A stretch of DNA of 64,000 nucleotides from Tissierellia bacterium (GTDB lineage Bacteria > Bacillota > Clostridia > Tissierellales > Peptoniphilaceae), in NCBI GenBank assembly GCA_030538075.1, contig JAUNUQ010000012.1, positions 1 to 64,000 on the forward strand. The letters run 5' to 3'. Both the position numbers and the translations under genes were made by a program. Each line of letters begins with the position of its first letter. Positions within the stretch are counted from its first letter, which is position 1. Below the pieces are notes generated by a model. The model searched no databases, was not told the DNA's origin, and was given only the letters and a program-made list of their open reading frames with translations. Below are positions 16,939 to 25,754 of the stretch, in pieces.

Positions 16939-18393
16939 CTAGATCAGTTTTTTCATCTCATCGTACACAAATTGGACTTGTGGTCCGATGATGACTTGAA
17001 CACCATTTTTGGAGGGGCGGATGATCCCGGAGATATTAGCGGATTTGATCTGCTTCTCATCTACTTCGAGACGATCCCTGACCTCTACGCGTAGCCGGGT
17101 GATGCAGTGGTCCAAGGACTCCACATTCTCCCTGCCGCCTAAACCGGCTAGGATGATCGATGCCATGGAGGCGAAGTCCGTTGTTGCAGCCAGTTCTTGT
17201 CCTTCCCCTTCGCGGGCCGCATCGTCATCTTCTCGGCCAGGGGTCTTTAGATCCCATCGGGTGATGGCAAAACGAAATACGATATAGTAAATCGCAAAGA
17301 ATACCAGTCCCATCGGTATGAGCATATACCAGTTCGTAGCTAAGGGATTGGGAATGCTCAGGAAAAGATCCACGAGGCCTGCGCTGAAACCAAATCCAGC
17401 CATCCACTTGAGGCTCGCTGCGATGAATACGGAGATTCCGGTGAGCAGTGCGTGTAGCACATACAGGCCAGGTGCTAAGAACATGAATCCGAACTCCAGA
17501 GGCTCGGTGACACCCGTGAAGAAGGACGCAAAGGAAGCTGCTAGGAGCAGGGAAAAGGCCAATTTCTTCTTTTCAGTCTTTGCTGTATGGTACATGGCTA
17601 GAGCGGCTCCTGGTAGACCGAACATCATGATGGGGAAGAAACCCGCTTGGTACATCCCAGTGGTGACGCCGGGTACTGGTGAGACAACGCCGTTTAGGAA
17701 GTTTGGAATATCATTGATCCCGATCGTATCAAACCAAAAGACGGAGTTTAAGGCATGATGCAGTCCTGTGGGGATGAGCAGCCGGTTAAAAAAGGCGTAG
17801 ATCCCCGCTCCAAGTGCCCCCATTGACTGTATACTCTCTCCAAAACCCACTAATCCGCCGTAGATGATAGGCCATAGGAAGAACATGACTCCAGATGTGA
17901 TCAGCATGAAGAAAGCAGTCATGATAGGAGCTAATCTTCTCCCGCTAAAAAACGCTAGAAAGTCTGGCAACTGTACGCCTGAGTATTTATTGTAGCAAAG
18001 GGCGGCGACGATCCCTGATAAGATACCGATAAATGCGTTGTTGATTTTGCCAAAGCCCTCTGTCGGGAGTACTGCCTCTGCGGGTACACCCCTCAATTGT
18101 GCGACCGCTCCTGGGCTCAATAGGGTTGTAATGATTAGGAATGCCACCAAGCCAGAAAAGGCGGATGCACCGTCTCGATCCTTGGCCAATCCATAGGCGA
18201 CACCAACTGCAAATAGGATTCCCAGATTGTCCAAGATCGAACCACCGGATTTGATCAAGAAAGCAGCGAATTGATTTCCTTCGCCCCAGTATAGCGGGTC
18301 AATCCAGTAACCTAGCCCCATCAAGATTGCCGCAACGGGAAGCACCGCAACCGGGTTCATCATAGCGCGACCAAGTTTTTGAAGATGTTTCAT
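16939..18393 (-). CDS. PTS EIICB component, glucose/N-acetylglucosamine family (NagE-like)
   Basis: 484 aa from the start at 18393, chosen because AAGGAGG (18401-18407) precedes it; the frame stays open upstream to 18462 but without a good site. Residues ~1-390 are the membrane EIIC domain (LGRAMMNPVAVLPVAA start, NRLLIPTGLHHALN, FFPIMMFGLPGAALAMY, GVTEPLEF sugar-site motif). DLKTPGRE links to EIIB, whose phosphorylated cysteine is C430 in DHCITRLR. It imports and phosphorylates a hexose or GlcNAc using phosphate from EIIA, which is not encoded in this gene. The fit is closest to NagE by eye. A palindrome in its 5' region suggests repressor control. Confidence 0.9.
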   Translation of the reverse strand: MKHLQKLGRAMMNPVAVLPVAAILMGLGYWIDPLYWGEGNQFAAFLIKSGGSILDNLGILFAVGVAYGLAKDRDGASAFSGLVAFLIITTLLSPGAVAQLRGVPAEAVLPTEGFGKINNAFIGILSGIVAALCYNKYSGVQLPDFLAFFSGRRLAPIMTAFFMLITSGVMFFLWPIIYGGLVGFGESIQSMGALGAGIYAFFNRLLIPTGLHHALNSVFWFDTIGINDIPNFLNGVVSPVPGVTTGMYQAGFFPIMMFGLPGAALAMYHTAKTEKKKLAFSLLLAASFASFFTGVTEPLEFGFMFLAPGLYVLHALLTGISVFIAASLKWMAGFGFSAGLVDLFLSIPNPLATNWYMLIPMGLVFFAIYYIVFRFAITRWDLKTPGREDDDAAREGEGQELAATTDFASMASIILAGLGGRENVESLDHCITRLRVEVRDRLEVDEKQIKSANISGIIRPSKNGVQVIIGPQVQFVYDEMKKLI

Positions 18394-18417
18394 GCTTACT
18401 CCTCCTTGTTTGATATC

Positions 18418-18436
18418 GATTTCCAATCTGGAAATC
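18418..18436 (-). promoter_or_regulatory. Candidate operator palindrome in the PTS 5' region
   Basis: GATTTCCA-ATC-TGGAAATC, a perfect 8-base inverted repeat with a 3-base spacer. It lies between the -10 box (18451-18456) and the ribosome binding site (18401-18407), where a bound repressor would block transcription; an RNA antiterminator site is an alternative. Confidence 0.45.
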
Positions 18437-18450
18437 ATTTTCATGATATA

Positions 18451-18459
18451 ATTATACCA
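18451..18459 (-). promoter_or_regulatory. Extended -10 promoter of the PTS gene
   Basis: On the minus strand TGGTATAAT, a TGn-extended perfect -10. No convincing -35 at the right spacing. Confidence 0.55.
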
Positions 18460-18617
18460 CACTAAGAAACGAGTAAAGTCATTATACTAGTATTAATTTA
18501 AAACTGATTTGATATAACGCAAGAGATTTTATTAGATTGGCTTATTTAGTGGGATACAGAGAATAGTTTTTTTGAACTAATTGTTAAGAAAAAGAAATAC
18601 TTATTGCGAATGGAATA

Positions 18618-18646
18618 TTGATCCTGATCGAGATCTATATTATAAT
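18618..18646 (+). promoter_or_regulatory. Promoter of the first glycosyltransferase
   Basis: TTGATC (18618-18623), 17-base spacer, TATAAT (18641-18646), 27 bases before the ATG. Confidence 0.7.
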
Positions 18647-18672
18647 AGTTGGAGTGAGGAATAGGAGATTTT

Positions 18673-19890
18673 ATGAAAAAGATTTGGATCATCAATCACT
18701 ATGCGGAACCTCCAGACGGGGGAAAGTATCTGCGGCATTATATTTTTGCGAAAAAGTTAATACAGCGTGGCTACGATGTGACAATTTTCACCGCTTCCAC
18801 CATTCATAATACAAAGATCAATCACACGGATGGACATAGCCCCTACCAAACCCAGGTCGTAGACGATGTGCCCTTCGTCTTTATCAAGACGAGGAACTAC
18901 TTCGGCAACAATGGCGGCCGGGTTGGAAATATGCTGGATTTCTATTTTGGTGTACGATCGGTAACGAGAGATTTTGACTGTCCTGATGTGATCTACACCT
19001 CTGGTCCACATCCTCTGGCTTGGATGGCTGCGCGCAAAGCTGCCAAACGCTGCAATGCTAAGTATATCGTAGAGACGAGAGATTTGTGGCCGGAGACCTT
19101 TATCGCCATGGGGCGATTTGGAAAGCGTCATCCTATCTCGCAGGTGCTCTATCGAATCGAAAAGAGCATCTATCGCGATGCAGATCGACTGATCTTCACC
19201 TTTCCCGGTGGGGCCGAATATGTGAAGTCCATCGGCTTAGATCCATCGAAGGTGCGCTATGTGAACAATGGAATCGACTTTGAGGATTTCCGGCGCCTCG
19301 TCCATGAAGTGCAATATTATGATGAGAGGTTTTCGGATTTTAAAGGATTTAAGGCCGTCTTTACTGGAGCCATCGGCAGAGCCAATGCAGTGGATCAGAT
19401 TGTCAAAGCTGCGCAGCTCATCCAGGACAAGGAGGAGTCCATCCGCTTCTACATCTTCGGTTATGGGACCGAAGAGGAAGCTCTCAAGGCCTATGTTGAA
19501 CAACAGGGCATTCGAAATGTGATCTTTATGGGCCGAGTGAAAAAGGATCAAATCCCCAGCATACTCGAGCAAGCGGATCTAAATATTTTGACATTGGACC
19601 ATTTGCCTGGCGTATTTCGATATGGGCTCAGTCCGAATAAACTATTCGAGTATTTTGCATCGGGGAATCCGACGATTTCCAATGTGGAATGTGGCTATGA
19701 TCTATTAGAGCAATATGGGAGTGGCAAAACCGTTGAAGGGGATCCCGAGCATCTGGCAGAGGGGATCTTAACCTTCTCTAGGCTCACGGAAGAAGAGAAG
19801 GCGGCATATAGAGAAAAGGCATTCTCTGCTGCCCATGCCTTTGATTTTGAAACCCTAACGGACCAATTGGTCGAGGTGATCGAAAAATAA
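18673..19890 (+). CDS. GT4-family glycosyltransferase (WbuB-like)
   Basis: 405 aa, GT-B fold. The N-terminal acceptor half begins with IWIINHYAEPPDGGKYLRH, a form typical of WbuB/WcaI-type transferases of O-antigen and capsule loci; ETRDLWPETF (~136-145) is another family block. The donor half holds VNNGIDFEDF and the C-terminal E-x7-E-like stretch near SPNKLFEYFASGNP (~319-332). It would add a nucleotide-activated sugar to a lipid-linked glycan on the cytoplasmic membrane face. It has its own promoter and terminator and converges with the polymerase gene. Donor and acceptor are unknown. Confidence 0.87.
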   Translation: MKKIWIINHYAEPPDGGKYLRHYIFAKKLIQRGYDVTIFTASTIHNTKINHTDGHSPYQTQVVDDVPFVFIKTRNYFGNNGGRVGNMLDFYFGVRSVTRDFDCPDVIYTSGPHPLAWMAARKAAKRCNAKYIVETRDLWPETFIAMGRFGKRHPISQVLYRIEKSIYRDADRLIFTFPGGAEYVKSIGLDPSKVRYVNNGIDFEDFRRLVHEVQYYDERFSDFKGFKAVFTGAIGRANAVDQIVKAAQLIQDKEESIRFYIFGYGTEEEALKAYVEQQGIRNVIFMGRVKKDQIPSILEQADLNILTLDHLPGVFRYGLSPNKLFEYFASGNPTISNVECGYDLLEQYGSGKTVEGDPEHLAEGILTFSRLTEEEKAAYREKAFSAAHAFDFETLTDQLVEVIEK

Positions 19891-19936
19891 ATCCATAGCG
19901 GCCCAGCATTTTAGCCGGGCCGCTATGGATTTTTTT
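19891..19936 (+). terminator. Bidirectional terminator
   Basis: ATCCATAGCGGCC (19891-19903) pairs with GGCCGCTATGGAT (19918-19930), then a run of seven Ts. It is placed between converging genes, and its T-run overlaps the stop codon of the minus-strand polymerase gene. Confidence 0.88.
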
Positions 19937-21320
19937 ATACCTTCAGTTTTCTCAGAATAGTCATAAACAGCCACATCGCCAGAGCCGTCAATGCGACTAG
20001 GATCCAGATGATGGAGAAGACATAGTCCGCATAGCCGCCATTGATGGTCATCAGCAGATTCACGGTGAAATAGGTGTACAATGCAACGGTGATCGGGTTC
20101 TTCTCGAGTTTTAAGAAGATGAAGTTGATCAGGAAAAACATCGCCGGGATATGGAGCATGGAGAAGAAGAGTCCCCATTTTCCAAAGTTGGCGTAGGCTT
20201 CTCCGAGGAAAAGTCCATTGTAAACGCCAGTCGTACCCTGCCGGATTCCCAGAAAGTTGATGGTCTCCATGATCATTCGGCCGCTGCGCATAACTCCGTC
20301 CTGACCAAAGACCATTCGGTTCAGTGGATTTGGCATACTGGCACCATTTAAGAAGGGCACCCGATAAGTAAAAACCTCGATGTGGAGGATATATCCTGAC
20401 GGGGTCGTCAAGAGGATCCGGTTCAGTGGCCCTTCGTTGATACTCAGTAAGGACGAGATCGGCGCATCGACTATGATTGTATACATCGCCAGGATAGCCA
20501 CTGCGGCAACGGCGCCTACGATCATGAGGTGTAAGGGCTTTATCCGGTCTCCATAATACATTAATAGGACTAAAAAGGTTCCCCAATAGACGATGATGGG
20601 CGCCTTTTGCAGATTGTAAAAGGCGATCAGATTGGAGAAGATAAACAATAGGACAAATAGTACAATCCAGCGAGTCTCCTTGGTCTTGCGCATATAGAGA
20701 AAGGCGATAAAGGAGACAAAGGGGGTCAGGGCAATGCCAAAGATATTCTTGATATATTGGTTGCCGGGGAACTCCATCTCCGCCATGGTCCGCAAGCGAC
20801 TGAGCTCTTCGGATGGTGTTCCGATGATCATATTGTAGATCGGACTGTTTTCGATGCCGATCATCCCATAGGTGTAGATGACGGCTGCGATGACGACGAC
20901 GGCTGCGATGAGCACCGTGATAAACTCTGCGTTGGAGTCTGGGTAGGTGATCGTCTCCTTTGCCAGGTAGCCCTGATGGATATTCGGGTCGAATTTAAAG
21001 AGCTTGTTGAGACCGATGATCACTATGGGAAATACGATAAATAGCACCAGAGAAGTCAACCAGGCGATCTGCTTAGAATCTCCATGCCGCATATAACGGA
21101 CAGTGTGGTGATTGACACCGACGGCGAATAGAGTCAGTCCGAATACAGACAGCAGCAGTAGGATATAGTAAGCACCAGAGATGGGGCTGATGGTCATAGG
21201 GGAGAGGTTCCCCGCCGCACGGTAAAAGAGCAGAGTCCCCAGAGCTACGACGATCAGTGTGACGAATATAATTGATAAATTGATCAAACTTAAGCTGATA
21301 GCAGGCATATAATACTCCAT
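19935..21320 (-). CDS. Wzy-like oligosaccharide repeat-unit polymerase, copy 1
   Basis: 461 aa with about 11-12 hydrophobic segments and a long outer loop, the layout of O-antigen/capsule polymerases. The EAYANFGxWG motif near residue 372 is characteristic of this polymerase group. The protein is clearly paralogous to that at 24375 (shared FPGNxYIKN, EAYANFG, GGxADYV blocks) and lies in the opposite orientation. A sugar-polymerising role is inferred from topology and from the surrounding glycosyltransferases. The ribosome binding site (AAGGAA) is modest. Confidence 0.75.
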   Translation of the reverse strand: MEYYMPAISLSLINLSIIFVTLIVVALGTLLFYRAAGNLSPMTISPISGAYYILLLLSVFGLTLFAVGVNHHTVRYMRHGDSKQIAWLTSLVLFIVFPIVIIGLNKLFKFDPNIHQGYLAKETITYPDSNAEFITVLIAAVVVIAAVIYTYGMIGIENSPIYNMIIGTPSEELSRLRTMAEMEFPGNQYIKNIFGIALTPFVSFIAFLYMRKTKETRWIVLFVLLFIFSNLIAFYNLQKAPIIVYWGTFLVLLMYYGDRIKPLHLMIVGAVAAVAILAMYTIIVDAPISSLLSINEGPLNRILLTTPSGYILHIEVFTYRVPFLNGASMPNPLNRMVFGQDGVMRSGRMIMETINFLGIRQGTTGVYNGLFLGEAYANFGKWGLFFSMLHIPAMFFLINFIFLKLEKNPITVALYTYFTVNLLMTINGGYADYVFSIIWILVALTALAMWLFMTILRKLKV

Positions 21321-21338
21321 TTCGATTCCTTGTTTTTT

Positions 21339-21347
21339 ATTATAGCA
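21339..21347 (-). promoter_or_regulatory. Extended -10 promoter of polymerase copy 1
   Basis: On the minus strand TGCTATAAT, a TGn-extended -10, about 20 bases before the ATG at 21320. No properly spaced -35 is seen. Confidence 0.5.
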
Positions 21348-21434
21348 TAGCCTCTTTCAATCGGTCTATTTTTTAGAAGATCTGGACGATATTGGAGCAG
21401 AGCGATCACTTTTGATGGGAATCCTAGGAATTCC

Positions 21435-21463
21435 TTGAATTGTCCTCTCTGGTATTATATTAT
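21435..21463 (+). promoter_or_regulatory. Promoter of the SBP-wecB-polysaccharide operon
   Basis: TTGAAT (21435-21440), 17-base spacer, TATTAT (21458-21463); the ATG at 21497 follows AAGGAAAGG. The genes from here to 34670 are closely spaced or overlapping on one strand and no terminator is seen before 34733. Confidence 0.65.
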
Positions 21464-21496
21464 AGGGAAGAAGTCTAGTGAAGGAAAGGTATATCG

Positions 21497-23311
21497 ATGA
21501 AGATAAAATATAGAATACTCGTTTCAGTTTTGGTATCGGCCTTGCTCTTAGTCGGATGTCAACCGACGAGTAAAGGGACTACCCAGGAGCAGAAAGCGCC
21601 GAAAACTCCCCTTGAGCGCATTGAACACGCAGAATTCAATCGGCAGCGCAGTCAAATGTTACAGCGCATCAATTTTCAAACGCCTTTGGGAGATCAACTC
21701 ACCTTCGGATTGGTGGGTTTTTTGGGGAATATGAATCCCTTCTATGGGGCAGAGCGCTCTACCCGAACGCTACTCAATGCGCTGTATAAGCCCTTGCTAT
21801 TAGTGGAATATCCGGATTATCAACAGAGGATCCGACCAGTTCTACTGGAGAGTGCAGAGGTCTCAAAGGATGGTAAGACCATTGAATTGAAGCTGAAAAA
21901 GGGCATCAAATGGCATGACGGCAAATCGATGACGGCGAAGGACATCGTCTACACCCTCCAGTATATTGCAGAGCATCGGGATACGGTCTATCTGGATGGA
22001 ATGCAGCTGGACGGAAGGGAAGTGGTGATTCAGCAAAAAGATGAATTGACCGCCACGATTACCCTGCCCCGCGCCTCCACCTATTTTATCGATCGCCTGT
22101 CCGAGATCCTGATATTGCCAGAACATATCTACAGGGGAAGAGAGACCGAGGCATTCACCCCAAATGACAAAGAGGTATTGGTGGGGAATTCCGCTTACCG
22201 TTTTGGCAAATACTATATCCATGAGAAGTTCAACACCGAGGTGGTAGATTTGGAATACCAAGGCGGTTCCATCTACGAAGAACCGGCCATCAAGACCATT
22301 CACTATCAGGTGTCTGCCAACGACGCCACCAACCGCTTTGATCTGATGGATGGGAATATGCAGGTGGGGCAGATCGTCGCTGGTGACACCCCTGCATTTC
22401 GAGACGAAAACTATAATGGCTTTCAGCTACTGGATGGCTTCAATGTCGCCCTGCTCTTCAAGGTCAAACAGGACCATGTCAGCACCAAAGAATTGCGGTC
22501 TGCAATCGCCCATTTAATCAACCCAGCGGGATATGCCGGTCTACATGGAGTCTCTGGCAATGTGGCCGTGGCCAATAGCTATTTTAGCCCGGGGACGATT
22601 CACGACCGAGCCATCTACCGCTTCTATGACACAGATACAGCGGATGCCCTTCGGCAGCTGCAATACTATCAGGTAGAGCACGAGGACTCTGAGCTGCGCT
22701 TTGGCTTTCGAATGGGAGAAGGGGAATACTCAGAGCGCTTTGCCATCATGATCCAGGAGAGCTTTCGGACACAAAACATCCGCTTGACCTTGGTTCCGCT
22801 CTTCGCAGAGGAATTCGAAGCAGCTCTCAAGGATCCGAACAGCGACGTCTTTGACTTCTGTCTAGTTGACTATCCGAGCCAGCAAAATCCTGATGCCCAC
22901 AAGGCCATGTATACCAAGGGATCCACAACCAATTACTCCGGCTATGGGAATGAGGAGCTGGATGCCCTCTGGGACAAGGCGGACCAAGAGGGGGATTATC
23001 TGAAGAGACAGGTCCTATACGATGAGATCCAAATGGCCCTCTATCAGGATCTGCCCATGATACCGATGGCGTCTGTCAAGACGGCCATTGAGATCGACGA
23101 TCGCATTCGAGGAGTGGATGAGGCAGTGCTCGATGCCAATCGCTATTTCATCTATCCGGAAAAATTGACGGTTGAAGAGTTTACCTATACGCAAGAAGAG
23201 ATTGAAAAATACGAATACGAACCCAAGGAGCTCATCGCGATGCCCAGATACGACCGAGTAAATATCTTGGCGGTCCATTGGAATGAAGGAAAGGTCAAGG
23301 GTGTAGAATAA
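21497..23311 (+). CDS. Family 5 extracellular solute-binding lipoprotein (SBP_bac_5)
   Basis: 604 aa. Signal peptide with lipobox LVGC (C21). The mature protein shows the SBP_bac_5 layout: a lobe with NALYKPLLLVEYP, the KWHDGKSMTAKDIVYTL block (~138-154) typical of oligopeptide/dipeptide-binding proteins, and the C-terminal LPMIPM segment. Such proteins deliver peptides or other solutes to an ABC permease, but no permease or ATPase genes lie nearby and the next gene is wecB, 0 bases away. It is the first gene of the polysaccharide operon, so its ligand may be a glycan or cell-wall fragment; that is only inference. Confidence 0.87.
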   Translation: MKIKYRILVSVLVSALLLVGCQPTSKGTTQEQKAPKTPLERIEHAEFNRQRSQMLQRINFQTPLGDQLTFGLVGFLGNMNPFYGAERSTRTLLNALYKPLLLVEYPDYQQRIRPVLLESAEVSKDGKTIELKLKKGIKWHDGKSMTAKDIVYTLQYIAEHRDTVYLDGMQLDGREVVIQQKDELTATITLPRASTYFIDRLSEILILPEHIYRGRETEAFTPNDKEVLVGNSAYRFGKYYIHEKFNTEVVDLEYQGGSIYEEPAIKTIHYQVSANDATNRFDLMDGNMQVGQIVAGDTPAFRDENYNGFQLLDGFNVALLFKVKQDHVSTKELRSAIAHLINPAGYAGLHGVSGNVAVANSYFSPGTIHDRAIYRFYDTDTADALRQLQYYQVEHEDSELRFGFRMGEGEYSERFAIMIQESFRTQNIRLTLVPLFAEEFEAALKDPNSDVFDFCLVDYPSQQNPDAHKAMYTKGSTTNYSGYGNEELDALWDKADQEGDYLKRQVLYDEIQMALYQDLPMIPMASVKTAIEIDDRIRGVDEAVLDANRYFIYPEKLTVEEFTYTQEEIEKYEYEPKELIAMPRYDRVNILAVHWNEGKVKGVE

Positions 23312-24370
23312 ATGAAAATACTGTCGATTATTGGCGCGAGACCGCAGTTCGTCAAAGAGGCCATCGTCCAATATGAACTGAATAAGATTGAAGGAGTCCA
23401 AGAAGTACTGGTGCATACCGGACAGCACTACGACGAGAATATGTCAGGTAGCTTCTTCAAGACCTTGAATATCAAAGAACCGGATTACAATCTGGGGATC
23501 AGTGGCTCCACCCATGGCAAGATGACCGGAGAGATGCTGATCCGCATTGAAGAGCTTCTACTGAGGGAAAAGCCGGACCTCGTCCTCCTATATGGGGACA
23601 CCAATTCGACTCTGGCGGGAGCCTTGGCAGCAGCCAAACTCAAAATCGACGTCGCCCATGTGGAGGCGGGACTTCGCCAAGAGCCTAAGGATATGCCAGA
23701 AGAGCTCAACCGGGTCTTGACGGATCGGATCTCAAAATACCTCTTTGTACCCAGTGAATATGGAATGGAAAACCTCCGTAGAGAAGGCATCACAGAAGGC
23801 GTCCATTTCACGGGGGACGTGATGTACGATGTGTTCTTAAAGATGAAGCCTCGTTTTGATCATGCCTACTACAAAGCTCTCGGACTGGAGGAAGACGGCT
23901 ATCTGGTGATGACCATGCACCGGGATTTCAACGTGGATGACCCGGATATTCTCCGCTCCATCCTCCAGGGTATCGAACAGATCGCCCGAGAGATCCCCAT
24001 CGTCTTTCCCATACACCCCAGAACCAAAAAGATGGTCGAAATGTTTGGACTGGAGAACTACTTGGAGCAGGTGATGGTTCTGCAGCCCATCGATTATTTG
24101 AAGCTGATGGGTCTGACTTCCCATGCTAAGGGGGCGATCACAGACAGTGGCGGCTTCCAAAAAGAGACTTATTTCGCAGGCAAGAGAGCTTTGGTGCTCA
24201 TGCCTGACACCAGTTGGATCGAACTGGTAGATCATGGAATTAACCAATTGGTGGATGGCCAAAACCTTTACGAGAGTTACAAATCCATGGGAGCGAAAGA
24301 ATTTGAACACGGGATTTATGGAGATGGAACAGCAGCATCAAAAATCGTCAAGGTGTTAACGGATCGGTAA
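23312..24370 (+). CDS. wecB: Non-hydrolysing UDP-GlcNAc 2-epimerase
   Basis: 352 aa. Family blocks are in order: GARPQFVKEA (~8), HTGQHYDENMSGSFF (~36-50), YGDTNSTLAGALAA (~94-107), HVEAGLR (~115), NRVLTDR and TDSGGFQKE (~277-285). It interconverts UDP-GlcNAc and UDP-ManNAc in the cytoplasm, supplying ManNAc (or ManNAcA) units for a surface glycan. It starts immediately after the SBP stop codon. Typical length; no missing key residues noticed. Confidence 0.95.
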   Translation: MKILSIIGARPQFVKEAIVQYELNKIEGVQEVLVHTGQHYDENMSGSFFKTLNIKEPDYNLGISGSTHGKMTGEMLIRIEELLLREKPDLVLLYGDTNSTLAGALAAAKLKIDVAHVEAGLRQEPKDMPEELNRVLTDRISKYLFVPSEYGMENLRREGITEGVHFTGDVMYDVFLKMKPRFDHAYYKALGLEEDGYLVMTMHRDFNVDDPDILRSILQGIEQIAREIPIVFPIHPRTKKMVEMFGLENYLEQVMVLQPIDYLKLMGLTSHAKGAITDSGGFQKETYFAGKRALVLMPDTSWIELVDHGINQLVDGQNLYESYKSMGAKEFEHGIYGDGTAASKIVKVLTDR

Positions 24371-24374
24371 CCAG

Positions 24375-25754
24375 ATGGAGACCAACCTCATTCCCATCCT
24401 GTCGATTCCCCTACTCCTACTCTCCACTTTTCTGTTTTATAGGGCATCGGGACAATTGGACCCATTTCGGCTGAACACCCTCAGCTTCACCTATTATTCT
24501 CTGTTGATCATGTCGGCGATTGGAGCGGTTTTTATCGGCATGGGAATAGACAGGCACCGAGTGACCGCCTTTATCGTCCACCCACAGACCCGGCTGAACA
24601 CATGGGGGATCATCATGGCCTTGATGATCGTCATACCCCTCTTATGGATCCTATACAGTCGGGTGATGCGCTTTGACCCTAAAGACTATCAGAAATATCT
24701 CAGTCGGCCAATCCATCCAGATCCAGAAGGCCTGTCCTGGACTCTCTGCCTGATCATGGCAGTGATTTCCATCGTAGCGGTCATCTATGTGATGGTCCAG
24801 ATCGGCCTGGAGAATAATCCCATCTTGGCTGCCCTACGAGGTGAGGAGAGGGAAGAGCTGCAGCGTCTTCGCATTGCCGCTGGTGCAGGATTCCCAGGGA
24901 ATCACTATATTAAAAATCTATTGGCCATATTAATGACCCAGTTTGCCTCCCTGATCACCTTGGTGAATCTACAGATGTACCGAAAGAGACGATGGTTACT
25001 GCTCTTTGTCGCCCTCTTTTTAGCCGCATCTCTGATGTGCATCTACAATTTGGAAAAGGCGCCGATCTTGAAATACCTGTTGACCTTGATGATCCTCATT
25101 GTCCTGATGGGAGCCAAGATCAAGACCTGGCAAAAGCTATTGATCGTCATCTGTGGAGTGGCTGCAGTACTACTGATGTATCTGGTCTTTGCAGACATGC
25201 AGCCCAGCCAGCTGTTGAGCTTAGAAGCGGGCCCGATTAACCGGCTCTTTATCACCTCTTCCATCGGCAGTTTTCTGCACTTGGAGGCCTTCACCTATGT
25301 CTTTCCCAAGCTGGGTGGTCAGAGTTTACACAGGATCCTCTCGAAGGGGCTGTTGGGATTTGATGAGGTGGTACGATCGGGGCGAGTCATCATGGAATAC
25401 ACCAATCCAGAGGGTGTCAAGAAGGGGATCGCCGGCGTGTTCAATGCACTCTTTATCGGCGAGGCCTATGCAAATTTCGGCTATTGGGGAATCTTTTTAT
25501 CCACGATCTGGATATCCCTCATCTTCTTTGCCGTCCATTACCTATTCGTTGAGGTGTTGAGCAAGAACCCCGCTAATTTGGCCCTCTTTGCCTATTTGAG
25601 CTTCAATCTGCCCTACACCCTACACGGTGGCTTTGCAGACTATGTGGTAAACTCCGTCTGGTTCTTTGTGATCGGAGTGACCATCCTATATAATATGACA
25701 AACAAAATCCTGGGAGGACCCCATGCCGAGCATAATCTTTCACGTACCCAATGA
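24375..25754 (+). CDS. Wzy-like oligosaccharide repeat-unit polymerase, copy 2
   Basis: 459 aa, about 11-12 membrane segments, paralogous over its length to the protein at 19935 (shared FPGNHYIKN, EAYANFGYWG, GGFADYV). It starts 4 bases after wecB with no strong ribosome binding site, so it probably depends on translational coupling. It overlaps the next gene by 32 bases. Likely role: joining undecaprenyl-linked repeat units outside the membrane. Which of the two copies makes which polymer cannot be said. Confidence 0.75.
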   Translation: METNLIPILSIPLLLLSTFLFYRASGQLDPFRLNTLSFTYYSLLIMSAIGAVFIGMGIDRHRVTAFIVHPQTRLNTWGIIMALMIVIPLLWILYSRVMRFDPKDYQKYLSRPIHPDPEGLSWTLCLIMAVISIVAVIYVMVQIGLENNPILAALRGEEREELQRLRIAAGAGFPGNHYIKNLLAILMTQFASLITLVNLQMYRKRRWLLLFVALFLAASLMCIYNLEKAPILKYLLTLMILIVLMGAKIKTWQKLLIVICGVAAVLLMYLVFADMQPSQLLSLEAGPINRLFITSSIGSFLHLEAFTYVFPKLGGQSLHRILSKGLLGFDEVVRSGRVIMEYTNPEGVKKGIAGVFNALFIGEAYANFGYWGIFLSTIWISLIFFAVHYLFVEVLSKNPANLALFAYLSFNLPYTLHGGFADYVVNSVWFFVIGVTILYNMTNKILGGPHAEHNLSRTQ

